Assembly: GCA_002391525.1 (NCBI GenBank)
Contig: DGFE01000173.1
Location: 632-48,090, forward strand
Length of the DNA: 47,459 bases
Direction: 5' to 3'
DNA from: Competibacteraceae bacterium UBA3908
GTDB lineage: Bacteria > Pseudomonadota > Gammaproteobacteria > Competibacterales > Competibacteraceae
The notes under the pieces are model-generated. The model worked only from the letters and a program-made list of their open reading frames with translations, did no database searches and had not been told where the DNA came from. Numbering within the stretch: the stretch's first letter is position 1; each line of letters begins with the position of its first letter. Below are positions 37,115 through 45,151 of this stretch, in pieces. The translations under genes were made by a program, and so were the position numbers.

Positions 37115-38356
37115 ATGAACGCCATGACCCCTTCTGATTCTTCCATCCCGCGTCGTTCCTGCGTCGCCGTCCGGATCGGTCCCGTCGTCGTGGGCGGCGG
37201 TGCGCCCATCGTCGTGCAGTCCATGACCAACACCGACACCGCCGATGTCGCGGCGACCGTCGCCCAGGTCGCGGAGCTGGCGCGGGCCGGCTCGGAGCTG
37301 GTGCGCATCACCGTCAACGACGAGGCCGCCGCCGCCGCCGTGCCGCAGATTCGGGAGCGGCTGGAAGCGCAGGGCGTTCAGGCGCCGCTGATCGGCGATT
37401 TCCATTTCAATGGCCATCGATTGCTGACCAAGTACCCGGCTTGCGCCGAAATGCTGGACAAATACCGCATCAATCCGGGTAACGTCGGTCGCGGCAGGAA
37501 GAAGGACGAGCAGTTCGCCACCATCGTCGAAATCGCCTGCCGCCACGACAAGCCGGTGCGGATCGGCGTGAACTGGGGCAGTCTCGATCAGGAACTGGCG
37601 GCGCGGTTGATGGACGAAAACGCCCGCCTGTCGGAACCGGAGCCAGCCGCCGAGGTGATGCGCGAGGCGATGATCGTGTCGGCGCTGGACAGCGCGCGGC
37701 GGGCCGAGGAGATCGGACTGGGCCACGACCGGATCATCCTGTCGGTGAAGATGAGCGGGGTGCGGGATTTGATCGCGGTTTACCGCAAGCTGGCGGCGCG
37801 CTGCGACTATCCGCTGCATCTGGGCTTGACCGAGGCCGGGATGGGCAGCAAGGGCATCGTCGCTTCCACCGCCGCGCTGGCGGTACTGTTGCAGGAAGGG
37901 ATCGGCGACACCATCCGCATTTCGCTCACGCCCGAACCCGGCGGCAGTCGGACCCGGGAGGTTCTGGTTGCCCAGGAGATTCTGCAATCGATGGGGCTGC
38001 GTTCGTTCACCCCCGCGGTGGTGGCCTGTCCCGGCTGCGGCCGCACCAGCAGCGACTACTTCCAGCGGCTGGCCCGGCAGATTCAGGATTACCTGCGCCA
38101 GCAGATGCCGGTCTGGCGCGACCGCTATCCCGGCGTCGAGGATCTGAAGGTGGCGGTGATGGGTTGCGTGGTCAACGGCCCCGGCGAGAGCAAGCAGGCT
38201 CACATCGGCATCAGCCTGCCCGGCGCCGGCGAGGCACCGGTGGCGCCGGTTTACGTCGATGGCGAGAAAACGGTCACGCTGAAGGGTGATCATATCGCCG
38301 CCGAATTCCAGCGCCTGGTGGCCGATTACGTGGCGCGCCGTTACGGAACGGGTTGA
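37115..38356 (+). CDS. ispG: 4-hydroxy-3-methylbut-2-enyl diphosphate synthase (flavodoxin) IspG
   Basis: IspG converts MEcPP to HMBPP in the MEP isoprenoid pathway, using a [4Fe-4S] cluster and electrons from flavodoxin or ferredoxin. The 413-residue protein has the TIM-barrel start VQSMTNTDTADV, the GDFHFNGH and NPGNVG motifs, and cluster ligands Cys305, Cys308 (CPGCGR) and Cys351 (MGCVVNGPGE, Glu358). In many gammaproteobacteria ispG is flanked by pilF, rodZ and hisS; here it is not, so it has been relocated. mgtE starts 6 bases downstream. Confidence 0.97.
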   Translation: MNAMTPSDSSIPRRSCVAVRIGPVVVGGGAPIVVQSMTNTDTADVAATVAQVAELARAGSELVRITVNDEAAAAAVPQIRERLEAQGVQAPLIGDFHFNGHRLLTKYPACAEMLDKYRINPGNVGRGRKKDEQFATIVEIACRHDKPVRIGVNWGSLDQELAARLMDENARLSEPEPAAEVMREAMIVSALDSARRAEEIGLGHDRIILSVKMSGVRDLIAVYRKLAARCDYPLHLGLTEAGMGSKGIVASTAALAVLLQEGIGDTIRISLTPEPGGSRTREVLVAQEILQSMGLRSFTPAVVACPGCGRTSSDYFQRLARQIQDYLRQQMPVWRDRYPGVEDLKVAVMGCVVNGPGESKQAHIGISLPGAGEAPVAPVYVDGEKTVTLKGDHIAAEFQRLVADYVARRYGTG

Positions 38357-38362
38357 GCGCCG

Positions 38363-39814
38363 GTGACCGATGCCGCCGCCGTTTTGCGGGAATCCCGGCA
38401 CAGGCTGGAGGACAGCCTGCGGCAGATCGTCAAGCTGCTGGACAAGCACCGGCTGGTCGAGACGATGGTGGACCGTGACCGGGCCAGTCCCCGGCACGAC
38501 CTGATCGAATCGCTGGTGCATCGCCAGCACCTCGTCGAACTGCAACTCAAGCTGCGCAGCCTGCATCCGGCGGATATCGCCTACGTTCTGGAAGCGCTGC
38601 CGCCGGATGACCGGCTGCTGATCTGGCGGCAGATTCAGGACGACCGCGGCGGCGAGGTGCTGCTGGAAGTGTCCGACGCGGTGCGGGATGCGCTGATCGA
38701 AGTGCTGGAGCGACCGGCGCTGGTGCGAGTGCTGGGCCAGCTCGACGCCGACGACTTGGCGGAACTGGCCGAAGCGGTTCCCGAGGAGGTGCTGGCGGAA
38801 GTCTCGCAAACGCTGACCGCCCGCGACCGCGACTGGTTGCAAACCACCATGGCCTATCCCGAGGATCGGGTGGGCCACCTGATGAGTCAGGACGTGCTGA
38901 CCGTGCGCGAGAGCCAGCGAGTCGAGCAGGTGCTGTGGCTGCTGCGTGGCCGGGACGATCTGCCGCCCAATACCGACAGTCTGTTCGTGGTGGATGCCCG
39001 CCATCAGTTCAGGGGCGTGCTGCCGTTGCGGGCTTTGCTGCTCAACGATCCACAGGTGCGCGTAGCGGACCTGATGCTGACGGACCCGGTGGTGTTCGGC
39101 GTGCGCGACGCCGCCGCCGACGCGGCGCGGGCGTTCGAGCGCTACGACCTGGTGTCGGCGCCGGCGATCAACGAGCGGGGCAAGCTGGTCGGCCGGCTGA
39201 CGGTGGACGCGGTCATGGATTACATCCGCGAGGAGTCGGAGGAAGACGCGCTGAACATGGCCGGTCTGCGTGGCGACGAAGACCTGTTCGCGCCGATCTG
39301 GCACAGCGCCCGCAACCGCTGGCTGTGGTTGTCCGTCAATCTGTGCACCGCGTTCATCGCCTCGCGGGTCATCGGCCTGTTCGAGGAAACGATTTCCCAG
39401 CTGGTCGCGCTGGCGACGCTGATGCCCATCGTGGCCGGCATCGGCGGCAATTCCGGCAACCAGACCACCGCGCTGGTGGTGCGCGGCCTGGCGCTGGGTG
39501 AGATCAGACCGGAGAACACCTGGCACCTGGCGTGCAAGGAACTGGGAGTCGGTTTGTTGAACGGCCTGGTGTGGGGGGCTACGGTGGGGCTGTTCGCCTA
39601 TGCGCTGTACTGGAATGGGCCGCTGGGGCTGGTGATGGCGGCGGCCATGCTGCTCAATCTGCTGCTGGCGGCGCTGGTGGGCGTCGCCATTCCCCTGACC
39701 TTGCATCGGCTGGGCCGCGATCCGGCGCTCGGGTCGAGCGTGTTGCTGACCTTCATCACCGACGGCATGGGGTTTTTCATTTTTCTGGGACTGGCGACGG
39801 TGTTTCTGCCGTAG
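38363..39814 (+). CDS. mgtE: Magnesium transporter MgtE
   Basis: MgtE is a magnesium channel gated by cytoplasmic magnesium. The 483-residue protein has the N domain of superhelical repeats (about 60-165), a pair of CBS domains starting near 172 (LMSQDVLTV and LMLTDPVVF), and a five-helix pore domain from about 315 with the conserved MPIVAGIGGNSGNQ segment. The start is GTG at 38363, the only start giving the full N domain, 6 bases after ispG. No magnesium riboswitch is seen, and the tight spacing argues for cotranscription with ispG. Confidence 0.94.
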   Translation: MTDAAAVLRESRHRLEDSLRQIVKLLDKHRLVETMVDRDRASPRHDLIESLVHRQHLVELQLKLRSLHPADIAYVLEALPPDDRLLIWRQIQDDRGGEVLLEVSDAVRDALIEVLERPALVRVLGQLDADDLAELAEAVPEEVLAEVSQTLTARDRDWLQTTMAYPEDRVGHLMSQDVLTVRESQRVEQVLWLLRGRDDLPPNTDSLFVVDARHQFRGVLPLRALLLNDPQVRVADLMLTDPVVFGVRDAAADAARAFERYDLVSAPAINERGKLVGRLTVDAVMDYIREESEEDALNMAGLRGDEDLFAPIWHSARNRWLWLSVNLCTAFIASRVIGLFEETISQLVALATLMPIVAGIGGNSGNQTTALVVRGLALGEIRPENTWHLACKELGVGLLNGLVWGATVGLFAYALYWNGPLGLVMAAAMLLNLLLAALVGVAIPLTLHRLGRDPALGSSVLLTFITDGMGFFIFLGLATVFLP

Positions 39815-39853
39815 CCGTTCCCGACCATCGTTTTGACAGGAGATCGTCGCCGT

Positions 39854-40366
39854 ATGAACCGGGGCCTGCTGGCCGTCGCCTGTTATGCCGCCCTGAGCGG
39901 TTGCGCCGCGCTGGACCGTCTGCCGGTTCCACCCGTCCCGGCGGTTCCGCTCCCGCGCGCCGGGGACGCGGACCCGGCGGCTACCGCGGCGGCGGCGGAC
40001 GCCGAGCCTTCCGATTCCGCGTTCGTCGCGGAGCGCGCCCGGCAAGCTTATGACACGGGTCGCTGGGACGTGGCGGAAGGTTATTATCTGCAATGGCTCC
40101 GGCTGAAACCCGGGGACGCCGCGCCCTGGTTCCAACTGGGCAATCTCTACGCCGAACAGGGCCGGCTGGATTCGGCGGAACGCGCGTATCGAGAGGCATT
40201 GCGCCGCCGCGACGACGCCCGGACGCTGCACAATCTCGGGCTGGTGCAAGTCAGGCTGGGCGTGGGCGCCTTGCGCGAGGCGCAAAAACGCTTGCCGCCG
40301 GACGATCCGGCGCGACGGGAAACCCGCGAATTTTTACGGGCCTTGCTCGGCTCAGCCGCGCGGTAA
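39854..40366 (+). CDS. Small TPR-repeat lipoprotein
   Basis: The 170-residue protein has a signal peptide with lipobox LSGC (Cys17), a Pro/Ala-rich linker to about residue 55, then two to three tetratricopeptide repeats at about 60-135 (ARQAYDTGRWDVAEGYY, LGNLYAEQGRLDSAERAY, HNLGLVQVRLG). It probably scaffolds a protein complex at the envelope. It is shorter than the pilotin PilF, which often neighbours ispG, so I do not assign that name. It begins about 40 bases after mgtE, with AGGAGA 9 bases upstream, and converges with nifA. Confidence 0.75.
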   Translation: MNRGLLAVACYAALSGCAALDRLPVPPVPAVPLPRAGDADPAATAAAADAEPSDSAFVAERARQAYDTGRWDVAEGYYLQWLRLKPGDAAPWFQLGNLYAEQGRLDSAERAYREALRRRDDARTLHNLGLVQVRLGVGALREAQKRLPPDDPARRETREFLRALLGSAAR

Positions 40367-40462
40367 CGTCGCGAGGACCGTTTCGGCGCTGCCTTCGCTC
40401 CCGGATTGCCTGAAAAAATATCCAACGACTGTTCCCCGGCGGGCCGGGAGGGCGTCGCCGCC

Positions 40463-41992
40463 TCACAACCGCCGCATCTTGATGTCGAGGATTTGAATGC
40501 GGTAGGCGATCTGGCGCGGGGTCATGCCCAGCAGGCGGGCGGCCTTGGCCTGCACCCAGCCGGCCTGCTCCAGGGCCGCGATGACCCGCTCCCGTTCGTC
40601 CAGATCGGGATCGTCCAGATCGGACTTGCCCGGAAGGGGAGAAAGGATCGTGCCGGCGCCGCGTGGATTCGTGCCACTCAACTCGATCACGTCCGGCGCG
40701 ATCACCCCGTTGGCGCTCATGATCGCGCCGCGCTCCAGGCAGTTTTCCAGTTCGCGCACGTTGCCCGGCCAGTGGTAGCGCATCAGCAGCCGCACGGCGC
40801 TGTCGGTAATGGCCAGCATCCGGCCCTGCTGCCTGGCGATCTTGTCCACCAGAAACCGCGCCAGATCGGGAATGTCTTCCGGGCGCTCGCGCAGGGCCGG
40901 CATGAAAATCGGCATCACATTGAGTCGATAGTACAAATCCTCGCGGAATTCGCCGGCTTCCACCGCCGCCTCCAGGTCGCGGTTGGTGGCGGCGATGATG
41001 CGCACATCCACTCGCAGGGTCTGGCTGCTGCCGACCCGTTCCAGCTCGCCTTCCTGCAACACCCGCAGCAGCTTGGCCTGAAACGCCGGGGAAATGTCGC
41101 CGATCTCGTCCAGAAACAGGGTGCCGCCGTGCGCCTGCTCGAAGCGGCCCTTGCGCTGGTTGAGCGCGCCGGTGAACGCGCCCTTCTCGTGCCCGAACAA
41201 CTCCGATTCGAGCAGGTTGTCCGGCAGCGCCGCGCAGTTCAGCTTGAGCAGCGGTCCGCCGGCGCGCGGCGAGTTGTAGTGGATGGCGCAGGCGATCAAT
41301 TCCTTGCCGGTGCCCGATTCGCCCCGAATCAAGACCGTGGTGTTCCACTTGGCCACCTGCCGTACCTGCTCGAATACCCGCTGCATCGACTGGCTGTGGC
41401 CGACCATGCTGTCGAAGCCGTGATTGCCGCGCACCGTGCGTCGCAGGCTGTCGCGTTCGGCGGTCAGCGCCCCACGCTCGCGTTCCGCTTCCCAGGCGGT
41501 TTGCACGCCGCGGGCGATCAGATTGGCGACCATCTCCAGAAAGCGGGCGCGTTCCAGCAACCACTGGTCGCGGCAGGGGGGTTGCGCGGCCAGCACACCG
41601 GCGTACTGACCCGCCCCCGCCTGGATCGGCACGCCGATGAAGGGCAATTCCCGGTCGTACAGCCGCAGGCGGTTGAGAAAGCGCGGCTCGTCGGCGATGC
41701 GCGGCAAGACCACTTGCTCGCCACGCTCCAGCACCATCCCCAGCAGACCTTCGCCCGGCAGATAGCGTACCGGCTCGTCGTCCGGCGGATGCTGGCCGTG
41801 GATGGCGCTGACCAGCAGCGCGCCGCTGGCGGGGTCCACCAGCGAAACCGTGCCGCGCAGCAGCTCGCCGCGCTCGTGCAGAACTTGCAGCACGCGCGCG
41901 AGCGTTTCCTCCAACGGGCAGGGCTGGCTGAGAATCTGGCTGACCCCGAACAGGGTCGCCAGTTCGATTTCCAACAGTTCCGAACGATCCAC
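40463..41992 (-). CDS. nifA: Nitrogenase-cluster transcriptional activator NifA
   Basis: NifA is the sigma-54-dependent enhancer-binding protein that turns on nif genes. The 509-residue protein has a GAF domain (about 20-165), the AAA+ domain with Walker A GESGTGK (224-230), the sigma-54 contact loop GAFTGA (271-276) and Walker B TLFLDEIG (291-298), and a Fis-type helix-turn-helix (about 466-509) nearly identical to Azotobacter NifA as I recall it (EQAGWVQAKAARLLGMTPRQ). It lacks the interdomain Cys motif of oxygen-sensitive alphaproteobacterial NifA, consistent with control by NifL. GTG 41992 is chosen because AAGAG lies just upstream and no ATG fits; nifL ends 23 bases before it. Confidence 0.96.
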   Translation of the reverse strand: MDRSELLEIELATLFGVSQILSQPCPLEETLARVLQVLHERGELLRGTVSLVDPASGALLVSAIHGQHPPDDEPVRYLPGEGLLGMVLERGEQVVLPRIADEPRFLNRLRLYDRELPFIGVPIQAGAGQYAGVLAAQPPCRDQWLLERARFLEMVANLIARGVQTAWEAERERGALTAERDSLRRTVRGNHGFDSMVGHSQSMQRVFEQVRQVAKWNTTVLIRGESGTGKELIACAIHYNSPRAGGPLLKLNCAALPDNLLESELFGHEKGAFTGALNQRKGRFEQAHGGTLFLDEIGDISPAFQAKLLRVLQEGELERVGSSQTLRVDVRIIAATNRDLEAAVEAGEFREDLYYRLNVMPIFMPALRERPEDIPDLARFLVDKIARQQGRMLAITDSAVRLLMRYHWPGNVRELENCLERGAIMSANGVIAPDVIELSGTNPRGAGTILSPLPGKSDLDDPDLDERERVIAALEQAGWVQAKAARLLGMTPRQIAYRIQILDIKMRRL

Positions 41993-42015
41993 GACGGCGT
42001 TCTCTTCGGCGGCGC

Positions 42016-43596
42016 TCAGGAATCGTCGGAGTATTTGATGGGCAGCGATATTTGCCAGCGACAGCCCGTGGTGCAGCCGGGATCGAGGCTGATCACGCCG
42101 CGCTGTTCGTTGACGACCTCCTGCACCAGTGCCAGCCCCAGGCCCGTATGGGTGGCCGCGCGCTTGGTGGTGAAGAAGGGTTCGAAAATCCGCCAGTGCA
42201 AATCCGGGGGGATGCCGGGACCGGTGTCCTCGATGACGATCCGCACCGTCTGGTCGCGGACGCCGGTGGCGATGCGCAGTTCGCGCGGTTCGTGCCGGTT
42301 GCCCTCCATGGCGTCCAGCGCGTTGTCGAGCAATTGCTTGAACATGCCGCGCAGGCGACTGGCCCGCGCCGTGACGGCGGGCAGCAGCGGCGCCGGTTTC
42401 CAGTCCACGATCATGCCGCCGGCCAGCAGGCGCTGCTTGCACAATTCCAGTACGTCGCGCAACAACTGGTTGATGTTGACCGGCGCCGCCGCTTCCGGCG
42501 GAACCTCGGGGATCAAGGCCCGCAATCGTTCCAGCGCCGCCTGGCCTGTCGCCGTTGCCTGCTGTAAGGCGTGACGCAGGGCGGGATCGGCCTGGGGGCT
42601 GCGCCGCGCCAACAGGTCGTGGGCGGCGGCGATCAGGTTCAGCGGTCCCTGCATCTGAAAAATCGCGGCTTGCAGCGCCTCGCGCATGCTGCGCACCCGT
42701 TCCTGCTCGGCCAGCAGGGCGCGCATCGCGTTCATGCCCACCGCTTCCTGTTCGCGCTTGAGCGTGGTGATTTCGTTGGCCATCAGCAACAGGTACGTCT
42801 GCCGCACCGGCTTGAAAAAGGTGGCGGCGCTGCTGTCCTGTTCGCGGAACCAGACGCCGGAACAGGAGAACCAGCGCGGCTGCCCCTTGCCGCCCGGATC
42901 GAAGCAGACCTCCCGGTCCCGAAAACCGTGTTCGGCGTGCGCGCCCCACGGAAAGGCATCGCCCAGGGTTTCGCGCAGGGCGCGCAGGAATTCCGCCGCC
43001 GGTTCGCGCAGGCGCAGGTCGCCGACCAGCTTCTTGTATTCGTGGTTGTCGAGAATCACCCGCCCGTTCTCGTCGAGCAGGGCGATGATCGCCGGCGCGG
43101 CGTCCACCATCGATTCGATCAATGCCTTTTGATAGTGCACCTGTTGTTCCAGATGGTGCATGGCGGTCACGTCGCGGTAGATGCCGAGGAAGTAGGCGGT
43201 TTGCGCCCATTCGTCGCGCACCGGCAGCACGGTGAGTTCCGCCAGGTACACCGTGTCCCGCTTGCGGCGATTGGCCAGCAATCCGGTCCAGGGCTTGCCG
43301 CGCTTGATCTGCCGCCACATCTGTTCGTAGACCCGGGGCGGGGTGCACTGGTCGGACAGCATGGACGTGCTCTTGCCGATGACTTCGCTGGCGGCGTAGC
43401 CGGTCACCTCGGTGAAGGCGCGATTGACATACAGGATGTGGGCGGCGGTATCGGTGAGGCAGACGGCGGTGGTCAATTGATCCACCACCTTGGCGAACAC
43501 CCAGGGCGGTGGGTTTCCGGTGGCCGACCATGGTTCACTCGCATCGGTTTCGATGACAGAGCGGCCTGCTGTTTTCTGATCGTTCTGGGTGGTCAT
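42016..43596 (-). CDS. nifL: NifA anti-activator NifL (redox and energy sensor)
   Basis: NifL inhibits NifA when oxygen, fixed nitrogen or ADP signals are high. The 526-residue protein has an N-terminal FAD-type PAS domain (about 33-147) with the KPW motif (Trp103), a second PAS domain (about 160-275), a degenerate histidine-kinase dimerisation region (about 300-365), and a GHKL ATPase-like domain with N-box QLLDNALDAM (421-430), DTGPG (457-461) and TGLGLALV. The usual H-box histidine is replaced (AIFQMQGPLN, 311-320). ATG 43596 begins shortly before the first PAS domain; a longer open frame reaches a TTG at 43881. It is coupled to nifA. Confidence 0.95.
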   Translation of the reverse strand: MTTQNDQKTAGRSVIETDASEPWSATGNPPPWVFAKVVDQLTTAVCLTDTAAHILYVNRAFTEVTGYAASEVIGKSTSMLSDQCTPPRVYEQMWRQIKRGKPWTGLLANRRKRDTVYLAELTVLPVRDEWAQTAYFLGIYRDVTAMHHLEQQVHYQKALIESMVDAAPAIIALLDENGRVILDNHEYKKLVGDLRLREPAAEFLRALRETLGDAFPWGAHAEHGFRDREVCFDPGGKGQPRWFSCSGVWFREQDSSAATFFKPVRQTYLLLMANEITTLKREQEAVGMNAMRALLAEQERVRSMREALQAAIFQMQGPLNLIAAAHDLLARRSPQADPALRHALQQATATGQAALERLRALIPEVPPEAAAPVNINQLLRDVLELCKQRLLAGGMIVDWKPAPLLPAVTARASRLRGMFKQLLDNALDAMEGNRHEPRELRIATGVRDQTVRIVIEDTGPGIPPDLHWRIFEPFFTTKRAATHTGLGLALVQEVVNEQRGVISLDPGCTTGCRWQISLPIKYSDDS

Positions 43597-43873
43597 GGGC
43601 GTACCCGGCGCTGTGCAACGAGTGGATGGGTTGATGCAGGACCGGAATGCAAGATTTGTGACTTCGGGAGCCCCTTTGCTCGCGCCTTGTCCGGGTGGTC
43701 CGATGATCCGAATGACGGCGCTTTGCTTCCCCCTTTGAAAAATGAGGGTTGGAGGGATAGCAAACGCAGGCGACGCCCACGCGCGTTGAAATTTTCCCGC
43801 TCCACCCGTTGCCGAGGATAGAGAACGGAAAGTGCGGCATTTGCCACAATTGACAGCCGTCTCCGCCTCGAAA

Positions 43874-43889
43874 TGTCGCAAACCCTACA
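43874..43889 (+). promoter_or_regulatory. NifA upstream activator site
   Basis: TGT (43874-43876), ten bases, then ACA (43887-43889) is a perfect TGT-N10-ACA site. It is the only one found in the intergenic region and is centred about 83 bases upstream of the -24 element of the rnf promoter, a typical enhancer distance. Confidence 0.75.
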
Positions 43890-43963
43890 AACCGTTCAAT
43901 CCCGGTTTCGCGAGGAGCACGGTAAGCGATTGATTGCGAGCCGAACGAAAACGCCGGAATCGT

Positions 43964-43978
43964 TGGCACGATAGATGC
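43964..43978 (+). promoter_or_regulatory. Sigma-54 promoter of the rnf operon
   Basis: TGGCACG at 43964-43970 followed by ATGC with GC at 43977-43978 gives the invariant GG-N10-GC spacing; only one base of the TTGC half differs from consensus. Transcription would begin about 12 bases downstream, near 43990, just ahead of the rnfA ribosome binding site. Confidence 0.85.
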
Positions 43979-44007
43979 GAAGCAAAGGACGGAATCCGGA
44001 GGCTGCC

Positions 44008-44589
44008 ATGCACGAATACCTGCTGATCCTGTTGGGCGCGGCGTTGGTCAACAACGTGGTGCTGGTTCGATTCCTGGGGTTGTGCCCGTTCATGGGAGTT
44101 TCCAGCAAGATCGATTCCGCCCTGGGCATGGGCATGGCCACCACCTTCGTATTGACCCTGGCGGTCTCGGCCAGTTGGCTGCTGGAACACTATGTGCTGG
44201 TCCCGCTCGGCATCGAGTTTCTGCGCATCCTGGCCTTCATTCTGGTCATCGCCGCCCTGGTGCAATTTACCGAGATATTCATCCGCAAGGCCAGCCCGTC
44301 GCTTTATCAGGTGCTGGGTATCTATCTGCCACTGATCACCACCAATTGCGCGGTGTTCGGCATGGCACTGCTCAACGTCCAGCAACAGCGCGATTTTCTG
44401 AGCAGTCTGCTGTACGGCGTCGGCTCCGCGCTGGGATTCACCCTGGTGCTGGCGTTGTTCGCCGGCCTGCGGGAACGGCTGGCGCTGGCCCGCGTGCCGG
44501 CGGCCTTCGCCGGCGCCCCCATCGCCTTCATCGCCGCCGGCCTGCTGGCGCTGGCGTTCATGGGTTTCGCGGGCTTGCCGGCGCGCTAG
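44008..44589 (+). CDS. rnfA: Rnf electron transport complex subunit RnfA
   Basis: RnfA is one of the two related integral membrane subunits (with RnfE) that form the core of the Rnf ion-motive NADH:ferredoxin oxidoreductase. The 193-residue protein has six membrane helices and the conserved half-motifs NNVVLVRFLGLCPFMGVS and ITTNCAVFG, whose cysteines bind the membrane-embedded iron-sulfur cluster in this family. ATG 44008 has CCGGAGG upstream. As first gene after a sigma-54/NifA promoter it belongs to the nif-linked Rnf1 type, which supplies low-potential electrons to nitrogenase. Confidence 0.96.
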   Translation: MHEYLLILLGAALVNNVVLVRFLGLCPFMGVSSKIDSALGMGMATTFVLTLAVSASWLLEHYVLVPLGIEFLRILAFILVIAALVQFTEIFIRKASPSLYQVLGIYLPLITTNCAVFGMALLNVQQQRDFLSSLLYGVGSALGFTLVLALFAGLRERLALARVPAAFAGAPIAFIAAGLLALAFMGFAGLPAR

Positions 44590-44620
44590 CGGCTGGCAGC
44601 GATTGATTGGGAGAAAGAGC

Positions 44621-45148
44621 GTGATCGTCGCCGTCGTGGTCCTGACCGTGTTGGGTTCGGCCTTGGGGTTGCTGCTGAGTCTGGCCGCCCGCTATCTGCA
44701 AGTGCCGGGCAATCCGCTCGGTGAGGAGATCCTGCAACTGCTGCCGGGGGTCAATTGCGGCCAGTGCGGCTACCCAGGTTGCGGTGGCGCGGTGGAGGCG
44801 CTGGTGGCCGGCATCGCGCCGCCGACCCTCTGTCCGCCCGGTGGTCCGACGCTGGCGCGCGCGCTGGCGGCCAGGCTGGGGCGGACGCTGGGCGTTGCTG
44901 ACGATCAACCGTTGTTGCTGGCCGAAATCGATGAAAGCCGCTGCATCGGCTGCGCCCATTGCGGCAAGCGCTGTCCCACCGACGCCATTCTGGGCGCGCC
45001 CAGGCAGATTCACGCCGTGTTTCAGGAGGCGTGCATGGGCTGCGGGCTGTGCGTTGAGGTCTGTCCGACCGAATGCCTGCAACTGCGTCCGCCGACTCCC
45101 ACCTTGAGTACCTGGTGCTGGCCGAAGCCGGCGCTGGCCGGAGGGTGA
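44621..45148 (+). CDS. rnfB: Rnf electron transport complex subunit RnfB
   Basis: RnfB passes electrons to ferredoxin at the cytoplasmic face. The 175-residue protein has an N-terminal membrane anchor (about 2-22), a [4Fe-4S] domain with Cys46, Cys49, Cys54 and Cys71, and two ferredoxin-type clusters with C108-C111-C114-C118 and C138-C141-C144-C148. GTG 44621 is the likely start, preceded by GGGAGAAAG; an upstream in-frame TTG at 44603 lies before that site. The short form without extra ferredoxin repeats is usual for proteobacteria. Confidence 0.95.
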   Translation: MIVAVVVLTVLGSALGLLLSLAARYLQVPGNPLGEEILQLLPGVNCGQCGYPGCGGAVEALVAGIAPPTLCPPGGPTLARALAARLGRTLGVADDQPLLLAEIDESRCIGCAHCGKRCPTDAILGAPRQIHAVFQEACMGCGLCVEVCPTECLQLRPPTPTLSTWCWPKPALAGG

Positions 45149-45151
45149 ACG

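Larger units (their letters stand above)
43597..44007. other. nifL-rnfA divergent regulatory region (411 bases)
   Basis: No coding sequence is supported. The rnfA side holds one NifA site and one sigma-54 promoter. On the nifL side I found no GG-N10-GC element pointing toward nifL and no convincing sigma-70 promoter, so how nifLA is expressed remains open. Confidence 0.6.

Noticed and set aside
36548..40285. A 1245-codon open frame on the minus strand opposite ispG and mgtE
   Set aside because: Same cause: ispG and mgtE on the plus strand are unmistakable, and the antisense product is compositionally biased.
40367..40462. Bidirectional terminator between the TPR gene and nifA
   Set aside because: The palindrome CCCGGC-GG-GCCGGG (40435-40448) has only a 2-base loop, and the nearest T-run for nifA is about 20 bases away, so evidence is too weak.
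40463..43531. nifA reading frame open through all of nifL, suggesting a 1022-residue NifA-like fusion
   Set aside because: The upstream part is out of frame with nifL and translates to low-complexity sequence. NifL and NifA both have clear independent ends and the GTG at 41992 has a ribosome binding site.
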